Positions 32,798-43,240 of a DNA stretch of 64,000 nt are shown here, piece after piece. The stretch covers positions 1,935,119 through 1,999,118 of the forward strand of contig OZ022240.1 in the NCBI GenBank assembly GCA_963978895.1, read 5' to 3'. The first letter of the stretch is position 1. Each line of letters starts with the position of its first letter. Under the pieces are notes generated by a model. The model was not told the origin of the DNA, searched no databases, and saw nothing but the letters and a program-made list of their open reading frames with translations. Made by a program: the position numbers and the translations under genes. Source of the DNA: Erpobdella octoculata. Taxonomy: Eukaryota; Annelida; Clitellata; Hirudinida; Erpobdellidae.

Positions 32798-33886
32798 ATT
32801 GGATAAGTCGAGCAAACGTAAACTACAATTAGAGACTACAACGTCATTGTCAAAGAGCTCAAGTTTAATATAACCACATATTGACATTTTCGGCTATAAA
32901 TAGCCGCGTGCTCAAGTCATCTAATTGGCAGGAATCGCGGAAATAGCTGAAACCAGCAACTACGCACCATCAGAAGTTTTGTAACCACGTAATAATAAAA
33001 TCTAGGTTTGTTTGTCTCACGTAAGATTTGAGACTTTTTAGTAGCATCTTTGATGACCATGTGCAGATGAGGAAAAAATGAAAAGAATGAAAAGAAGAGA
33101 AATAAAGAGAAAAAGAGTGAGAGAAAAACTTAAATAAAAGTATACTGTTATTAAATAAATAAATTATTAAATAAATATAATTTGAAAAAAGGGTCGCAGT
33201 TGATTTCTGGCAATTTTCCAAGTTTCGAATAACTTCACGGCTGTTTTTTAGACTTTCAAATGACGAATCCGTTCTTTTTCGAATCTCTAAATTATTAATC
33301 TTTTTATCGACATCTCTTCCTTCGAGTTTTTCATTATCGCTAATTAATTATTTTTTTTCTGGAAATTTATTTCTAATTTATTATCTCGCCTTTGACTTTT
33401 GGCCTCGAGAGTGGAGAGAGTCCATCTTGGCAGTCATCCCGAGTTGCCGAATACCTGGGCGCACAGCTACTCAGAATTGACTACCTAGACGGATAGACCC
33501 CATGCCAGCTACGGTCACGATAATGGGCATAATACTGATAATACATCGGTATAACCATGGTAGGTGATAATGACGACGATAACAATTATGGCAGCGATGT
33601 TGTGCTGACGGCGAATGAAACGATGGTGGAAATAATGGTGGCCGTATTGCTAGACGGAGACATGCCAAATTCCAGAATGTAGTGGCAATGTGACTTTAGA
33701 CAAAAAAAAATCTATAACACAGTTTGCACCCACTAAAGAATCAGGTTTAATAATTATAGACAGAATCTCCACACACTACTGACCACTATCTACTCCTATC
33801 AGCCGTCATTTTACACTTTCCTGCGACGTCGCAACAAGTGTTTGTCAAGTTATAGCAAGGTCTGGCGACGTCATCATGCTAACATA

Positions 33887-33930
33887 ATAACTAAATAAAT
33901 GAATAAATAAATAAATAAATAAATAAAATA
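33887..33930. repeat. (AATA)n array
   Basis: Short AATA tetranucleotide run. Confidence 0.85.
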
Positions 33931-35320
33931 AATCGATATTCTGATTTTCCTACACGCAATTCATCTCTTATGTAATAAAAATACAGTTGTGTACATCCGA
34001 GATTCTCGAACTTGATTAAACTTACTTCCTTCCTCAATTTCATTATTACCTCTTTCTCTCTCTCTCTCTCTATTTTTCTATCTATCAATTGATTTGTTAG
34101 TCGATCGAGCCAAACGCTTCGCCATAAGTTCAAAGTTCAGCCAGTGGAATCATTGAGAAAAAAAAAATACTAATATAAATTTATTGTAAGAGAAAACAAT
34201 CAACGAAATTGTTTTCACATTTTTAACTTAAAATATTTTAAAGGTTATTAATGAAATTTTTTTGATTGAGTCAGTGCCAAACCTTTTAAAAGTCAGTCCG
34301 TTCACAGTTTTCGATGATGGCTGACAGCAGCAAAACATATTCATTATTCAGTATTCAGAGAGTCTAGAAAGTTTTTGTGGTGCCGTTCAGAGAGAGAAAG
34401 AAAGAGAAAGAGAGATCACAAATGACAAAGAGAACAAGTGAATCAAAAAACAAAGTTTTTTAAAAACACACTTTTATATAATCGATTGTGTAGGCCACAT
34501 TCTGTTACATAAACAACAAGCATATTAGCATAGACAATAAATAGTTCGACGAAAATATCACAAATAATTATTTAATTAAAATTTGTCCAATCGATCCGAA
34601 AATTTGATAAAATTCATTGTTAATCAGTTCGAAGGTATGTTTAAATTTTTAAGTCTCTAGCTCATCGGGTAGTTAGTTTAAAATCGATTGCAAAATTTGA
34701 TCCTCCCCATTCATCCCTAACTTGCTACTTGAGTTTATACCCTTCAAATTAAAACTGTTTTCCAGTTGAACTTCTAAGTTAAATATATTACTTTGCACCA
34801 CTGCTAACTTACTGCTGAAACTTGCGGCAGTAGAGTTGACTCCTTGGACTAGTGTGAAGAGGCTGGCACCATAAACTACGACCTCTACTCTAGGTAGTCG
34901 AAGCGGCTGTGCACAGACATAAAACCACTCCTAAACCGATATATTACATGTTAATTTATGTTAATTTAATGCCATCTGCCTGTTCCTGGTAATCGGGTCT
35001 GACCTACCGTAGAATTCAGTTTTTGTTTGTCACAACTCCGTCATAAAAGTTTTTGGAACAGCCAGCAGTAAGTAGGTTTTAGAGAACGAGACATGCGAAT
35101 AAGAAAGGGGAAAATTACTGGACAAGGTCCGATGCCGCTGTAAATAATTATTGTGAAAAAATCTCTTAGTCCGGGAACGGCTTAGATGTCAAATTGCCAT
35201 AGCGTAGCAGCGGCAGCGTCCTCTGACTCTAAGCCGCGGAAATATGTGCACGTTAATGACTAGAGCTCCACCGCCTTATGCTATTATTATATAAAAGGGT
35301 CTTCTGGTTGTGTAAACCTC

Positions 35321-35479
35321 AACTCCGCCTCACTAATTGCGAGCCAGTCCCAAGCCTGGATGAAGGAGGAGGGACAGTTAAAAGGATCAAACTTTGATCC
35401 ACGACAGGAAGTATTTGAGTGCTTCCTACACACAGCCAATTCAGTTTTAAGACACTTGGTGTAAAGGACTATAAACTAT
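35321..35479 (+). repeat. Dispersed repeat, copy 1
   Basis: About 160 bp beginning CTCCGCCTCACTAATTGCGA and ending CACTTGGTGTAAAGGACTAT. An inverted, clearly homologous copy lies at 44412-44564. No ORF spans it and no terminal inverted repeats were seen. It may be an end of a larger element. Confidence 0.75.
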
Positions 35480-36431
35480 CATGAAAAAAAAATTGTGTAA
35501 ACCTCACCCATCCCCCCTGAAACTACATCAGATGTCCGAAGGCTTGTGGGTTAGGTAGACTTAAAACCAAAGTAAAAACAATTCCTTATCTAATTCAGGC
35601 TGTTGAGAAGTGAACAAAAATGCAGAAATAATTAAACTTGATTACGATGAGCTCTGACAAATGACAAGCCACGATAGCAGAGGGAGGTAAATGGTTTTAA
35701 TATGCTCATTTAAACCGTTTCTTGTACAGCAGCTTGTCCAGAGTACAAAGTAATTTGTAACGAATTTTTACGCTCTTACGCTAATTTGCGCCTAATAAAA
35801 CTTTTTTTTTACAATTAAAGCGCATTTTTTACTCATACAAGATGCATATTTACACGTTTACTAGATTTCTTTACATCTATATTGCATTCATTACACTCTT
35901 ACTACAATTAAATTGTATTTTCTTTACATCTGTAATATACTTTTTCAATTTTCTTTTACACATCGCTTTTTCACGATTCTGCCTCGGTTGGTAGTGTAAT
36001 ATTTAAATGTAATGCAATGTAATGTAAAGAACATTTGTAAACTTCCTTTTCCATTTATTTTACACAAACAAAAATATTAAGAAAAAAACAACCGGAATTA
36101 CAATCCGCACACGACAGCTCACCTTGATTACCAATCTCTCTTTTTTTCCTCCGTGTTCTCCGTCTTCAGTGTCAGCTGAGATCCGAACGCTTCTTTAGGG
36201 TCATTTCATCAAACTCTTCTTAGTGGCCTGCCACCTTGTCTCCGTATGTATTACTTCACAGCATCAACATCAACATCAGACTTCGTGGGTTAACGACTGT
36301 ATTTATGCGATGAGAATCCATGCCCCTCTTTTTCATTGCTTTCTCTATCTCTCTTTCTTCTGCTAGTGTATTTTCTCAATATTGTGTGTTCTGTAGAAGA
36401 GCAAGTTAAGTAAAGTACAGCACTTTTGCTC

Positions 36432-36794
36432 CCTCACTCTCTCTCTTTCTCCTTTTTTTCTCTCTCTCTCTTTTCTTATTTTTCTCACTTTCTCTTCCCT
36501 TCTCTTCCTTTCTTTCCCTTTCCCTTTCTCTCATTCTCTTTTTCTTTCTTTCTCTCTTTTTATTTACCATTTTTTTCTTTTTTCTTATTTTTTTCCCCTT
36601 CTCACTCTCTAGCCTCTACTGTCTGCATTTCTCCCTCCCTTTCACTCCCTTTCACTCCCTTTCACTCTCTTTTCCTATATTTCTATTTCAACATATTTTT
36701 TTTTTCAAGCGTCTGGCTCTCTACTAATTCCCCAGAACTGATGACTAAGCTATGTTGATAACGTGAACAAAATTTTCACTCTCTCTCTCTCCCT

Positions 36795-36887
<93 letters not shown>
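36432..36887. repeat. Pyrimidine tract ending in (CT)n
   Basis: Mixed CT/TTTC repeats to about 36670 with a triplicated CTCCCTTTCA unit. Ordinary sequence follows, then an almost pure (CT)n at 36778-36887. Confidence 0.9.
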
Positions 36888-36890
<3 letters not shown>

Positions 36891-39312
36891 ACTTATCCTT
36901 CTATGTCTCTGTTATTGAACGTGCGCGTGACGTCATAATTGTCAACTTAGAGGACAGACAGGTCGACGACTACCAGCGAATCCGTTTTGCAGTCTACTAC
37001 TACTACGTACGTAATACGTAATAATATATTTCTCTAGCTTTCTCTCGGCATCGTTAAAAAATATCGTCCTCTGGCACTCGGAGAATGTTCGGAATATTAT
37101 TATATAACTATAAATAAAAAATTTACCGCCCATTAAGTCAGTCTCAATCTGTGTGTGAAATCTAAAATATTAATCAAATAGCACGTGGTCGCCGTATTGC
37201 GAGAAGTCACTTAATCTTTTAACTCTTTAACGGTTCTAAAATCAAGTCTCAAGAGATTGTTGCTGTTCTAAGTTCTAATGTTTGAAATATGGTGAAGTAG
37301 TTATAACCTTTTTGTAATATAATTCATATTTTATGTTTGTTTTTTTTTGATAGATTGACATCGAACGAGGTGCTCTAATATATTAAAATTCCAGCCAACT
37401 GTGGTTTCCATTGAAAATATTCATGGAGTATAAGCGGCCTCTTGTAAAACCGCTTTAAAAATGTGTTTTACACAATAACAAGTTCTTCACTTCAACATAA
37501 TTAAAATCGAAATAAAATTATTTACATGCATATAATAATGCAGTTATATGCATAATATTCATATAATAATAATATAATTATGCATTCTTTCGGTTTAAGC
37601 TATGGCGATTCCAGTGAAAAAGTCCCAATTGTAGCTAGCTGACCTACAAATAATGACATTTAACACCCTTATAAGGACATAATTGCTCCCAAACAACCTG
37701 CGATAATAATTCAACATATTTTTGTCAATAATTAACTACTAAATAATTACCTACTAACGAGTTATTTCTGAACAGGCGCACGTTCATCGCTAGAGCGCCA
37801 AAGAATCGCTTGAGTGTTTCAGAGTCATGACCAACCGAAAACGGTACACAGGGTGCTGGGTTCGACAAGCGAAGCGATCATCAAAGCGGCCCCGAGGCTC
37901 AAGTGCTTCTTGTAAAACATTTTTTTCTCTCTGAAGATTCCTTCGAGAAAAAAGAGGAACGCCCCTTTCCCAGCGACATCGGCTTCTGCTGCTGCGATTT
38001 ATACCTACCGTGAATGAGCGATTGATAATAAAGTGGCAGAATTTAACCCTGAAATACTTCGAGGTCGCCGACTTCCAGGGGGGCACAGTTCAAAATTCAA
38101 GCTTTAGTATTTTCAGAATTTCGAGCTATCCAGATTTCGACTGTTCTATTAAAAGTTTTGTGGCTTTGAATTGCGGTGACCATAATATAATCTCTTTGTC
38201 CATAATCATTTAAAAGACAAAGCTTAGCTGGGGGGAGGCTCGTTTTGAGGACCCTAGCAATATCGCAGCGGAGCAATAGAAAATGCAGTTCACTCATAAA
38301 TTTAAGTCAAACCTAAATTGAACTGTGATACTAAGACAAACGAATTACTTTTGCTTTTTCATAAGCAGCTTGGTTCCTAGATTGTAGACACGGGGGTGGG
38401 GGAGGGAGGGATGAGAGTCCATTATCCCCATGACTTACGGAGGTCGTCTGCCTATGTTTTGTCCTGCGCCCTTATCAAAGATCAAAGGTCTGCTTCGACT
38501 TCGGCCGTGCGAGCGAAAACACTTTAAAAAATATAATTAACGGGAAAAGAATCGAGGCATTATCTATCAGACTTCAATGATACGAGGCGTGGCTCTGAGT
38601 TTTTTTCTCTGAAACCATAATTTTAGTCGAGCACAATATCATCTATCACATCTCAGCGTCAATTCTCTGTAATAATAGCGATGCTGCTGTGTTGGCGGGC
38701 CGCCCAATGAATTTGTTCCCACCAATCCCACCCCGCACGGCTGGGGCTAATTTATTTGTTACTAGCATCGCTTCGTACACCAGTAGTAGTTCATCCAGAA
38801 TTTAGTGCCAAAGTAGAACAGTTAGAACTGAGCAAATAGAAAATTTGTTGTTACCCCTAATCGAAACCATACGTATGTACTTCGTCAATATTTCTCTATT
38901 CTAATTATTTTTTTTTAATAAATAATCCTCTATTTTAATTAATCATTGTACCCTCGATAATAATATAAAAGAGAGACAGTCTCTAACCTTTTAGATTTCG
39001 TAGTAGAAAACTAATTAAGTATTAATATAATATACAAACTAACGAGATTCGCACACTGCTAGACAGGTGTATAGTTTCAGGAAAACGCGTGCAGGTAAAC
39101 TGAAAAGATACCTAAACTAAAAGAGCCTCTAAGAGTACAGCTGCTTCTGGAAAAGTTCCTGTTATTTTCCATGAAACAACACGTGTACAAAATGAAAACA
39201 AAAGGCCTTCCTACAGAATTTGCTCGTCTTTTCTCGTTCCCCTTAAATATATTTACAAATATTTATAAGCATTGCTTTGTTATTGGTAATATTATAATTA
39301 TAATATTAATAA

Positions 39313-39600
<288 letters not shown>

Positions 39601-40511
39601 TGATTTATTTCGTTTGAGACTTGTCACCAGGGACAGATCGAAAGGGCATAGTGGGATGCACCCTTCTCCACCAGATTATTTTTTTTTTAAAGAGAAAATG
39701 ACCGGAGTTCTCGAATATTTTTTGAAAAAGTATCTACGACTACCTCCCCCCCTCACTGTCATCAGGTTTTTTCGAGAGAAAAGTCGTGATGGTCTTTGGA
39801 AAAAAATGCTTCTGGCGTAACTGCACCCCCCCACCACCAAAAAATTCCTGGATCCGCCACTGTTTGTCACATAATTGGATTTTATGCGTAATGACTGCTA
39901 CTTGGGACGAAACAGTCTTGAAGTGACGAGAGTTTTAACTAATTAAAGAAAAATGATAAATAAATAAATAAATAACCGGGAACTACGACTAACTACTTAC
40001 TATGGATGGCTTGAGCACGACCTTTTTTACTTCTATGACAAGCGGATAAGTCATGTTTTCACTTTTTAAATAGTCTACTTAAGTTTGTCTGTCTCCTTCT
40101 CTTACTCACTCACTCTCTCTATCTCTCCCACTCTTTCTTTCTCTTTCTCTTTTTTTTCTCTTTCTGTTTCTCTATCTTGTTATCTTTCTCTTTTATTTTT
40201 AAATCTAATATTTTAGTGTTGTTTTAATGACTAACGAATTTCCCACTATTTGTTGCCTTTCTTTCGTTAGATATAACTGAGTAACCTTTGTTAAGAAGCA
40301 CCAAGAGTTCGATCGAGTAAAACTAGTTTTATAATTTGAAGAATATCGGTAGCAATATTACTACAATATATTCCACATTTTTATACAATGCATTTTACAT
40401 CTAAAAGTTAAGAAACAACAATATTCGGCGAATGGTCGTAAAAGCTAAAATTAATTACAAAATAAACACATTTGAAGTCGGTTGAGTGGAACATCATCAT
40501 CATCGTCATCA

Positions 40512-40596
40512 TCACCTCGTGATTCTTCCGCCCTTGAACTGCTCTCTGACCTGCCCGGAGATCTTGTGGAGCAGCTGTTCCGGAACGCCATCGGAC
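40512..40596 (-). CDS. CFAP45: CFAP45-like gene, terminal exon
   Basis: Encodes SDGVPEQLLHKISGQVRE to a TGA after ..GGRITR. The acceptor TCTAACCAG completes the Arg codon. The stop codon merges into a short GAT repeat. Confidence 0.72.
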
Positions 40597-43045
40597 CTGG
40601 TTAGAGTTATATACATATATATGTATATATTGCAATGAAGTTTATTAATTTAATACTATTAAGGTTAGTTATGAGGTTATCTGTTTGGTGTAGTATTAAA
40701 GAATGCGGTGTTAATTTTCTGAAAAGTAATTTTGTAGCGAGTAAGACAGTTGTATAAATAATAAAATATAGCATTTTATTTATAATATATTTATTTTATA
40801 TTTATTAAATGAATTGACAGTTGTATAAATAATAAAATATAGTATTTATATTATAATATATTTATTTTATATTTATTAAATGAATTGACAGTTGTATAAA
40901 TAATAAAATATAGCATTTTATTTATAATATATGTATTTTATATTTATTAAATGAATTGACACAAAGTTACAGGCAATAAAACAAAACGATATAGGATGTG
41001 TAGCGCTACCAAAATCGAAGTGCGAAAGATAAAGATAAAATGGAAAGATTCCGATCAGATAATAATATCTACCTAGTGGTTTTATGCCGACGAATCGATT
41101 TCAAGACCACTACGATGAAGGCAGTCGTATTCAGCGCCTCAATCGATTTATTATCGAAACTTAATTTCACAAGCGAAACTCATCGAAACACGACGAATCG
41201 CAACGAGAGAGAAAAAGAAAACGAAACTCGATGAGACACAACAAAACTTAATAAAACCCAAGAATTCTAAATATATGAAAGAAACAGCGGTGAGACTTAT
41301 GAAAAAAAAATAAAATAAAATGGAACAAAAATTAAAAACCTTAGTCGGCAAAACTTCTTCTCCATCTCGTCTTCGATCAACTTTCGGCGGATGCATTCCT
41401 TCTCTGCCAGTACCTTGCCCTCTCTGTACTTCTCGGACATGTAGGCCTTTCTGAGCCGCTCGTTCTCGCACATCTGACCCCTCAGCAGGGCCCCGTACTG
41501 CCTCCTCTTGGCCCGCGAACCCTCGGGACCTTCGTCTTTCTCTATCTTTTGTATCAATTTTCTATTAAATAAAAAAAAAGTTTATAACTTTAGAAATATA
41601 TTCAAGTTATTATTTCGGAGTTTTAGATGTGTGAATAGATAAAAATCCAAGCTGGGTGGTCTGCATTCTTTATTCTACTAGAATTAGTCTACGTTTTGTG
41701 TTGCTTTGCTAGTATAGCAAAACAGACAGGAAAACATATAAACAAACAAACAGGCAAACATATAAACAAACAAACAGGCAAACATATAAACAGAGAGGCA
41801 GACATATTAACAAAAAGAGAGGCAAACATATAAACAAACAGACAGACGAACATATAAACAAACAGCCAGGCAAACATATAAACAAACAGACAGACGAACA
41901 TATAAACCGAACAGACAGACAGACAAACATATAAACAAACAAACAGACAGGCAAACATATAAACAAACAGACAGACAAGCAAACATACAACCGAACAGAC
42001 AAACATACTAACTCAGACAAACATCGTCACATAAAAGAAACATCATCAACCTCAGGTCTGATTCGAAGTAGAATCTATCCCTCGTAGCTTCGACAGCCTG
42101 CAGCTCCTTCTTCATTCTCAGCTGTTCGTCCCTACCTCTTTTCACCTTGGACTCGATCTCCAGCTTTCGACACTGTACCTCCTTCTCTCTCCTCCTCTGA
42201 TCTCTTTCCAGCTGATCCATGCTCCTCTGGACGCGCTTCTGCTCGGCTGCCAGTTGACTTTTGTGGCGCAGCTCCTGCTGACAGCAGAGCAGCTGTGAGA
42301 CTTTTTGCTGACCCTCGATTCGCTTCTGCCGCTCTTCTTTCTTGGCGTCGCTTTTTTCCTGAGGGAGTAAAAGAAGTGCCAGTTGGGGTGGAAGGTTATT
42401 ATGATGATGATGACGACGACGACGACGCCGACGGTGACGGTGAAGATGACGATGACGATGACGATGATGATAACGACGACGATGATGATGATGATGATGA
42501 TGATAACGATGATGTGGACGGTTATGATAATGATTGAGACTTTGTTCGAGCGAGACTTATTTAATTTAATTAACATTTAAATTAACAAATGAATAAACAA
42601 ATAAATAAATAAATTATTAACAATTAATAATTTAGGACAAAATATTAATTTATTGCCTAATTAAATACAGACAACGAACAAAGGAGACGTGTCTCAAACG
42701 AAGCACCCAACCTCTAACTCCTTCTTGATCCTGGCGGTCTCTTCCAGCAGCCACTTCTCGACGGCCTCGTCCTCGAACTTCTGCTTCGTCTTCTGGAGCA
42801 TGCAGACGTCCAGCTGCTGCTTGTAGCAGCCCTTCGAGCTGTTTCCGCCGGTCAGCTTCTGCAGCTCCTCTTCGTTCATCTTCTCGTAGCATCGCCTCTC
42901 AGCCTCGCCCTCTAGGTACTTTTCTTCTTCTTCTTCGATTTTTTTCTGTTTACGGCGATTGTGGTGACGATGATGATGGTGGCGGTGACGATGATGGTGG
43001 TGGTGGTGGTGGTGATGGTAGTGATGATGATGGTGATGGTGATGG

Positions 43046-43117
<72 letters not shown>

Positions 43118-43206
43118 CGACGACGACGACGAGACGATGATGATGATGATGATAGTGGTGGTGGTGTCGATGATGATGATGATGATGATAGTGGTGGTGG
43201 TGTCGA

Positions 43207-43240
<34 letters not shown>

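Noticed and set aside
41689..42020. Cys-rich repetitive frames on the minus strand
   Set aside because: They are frames of the 24-bp intronic minisatellite, not a toxin or adhesion protein.
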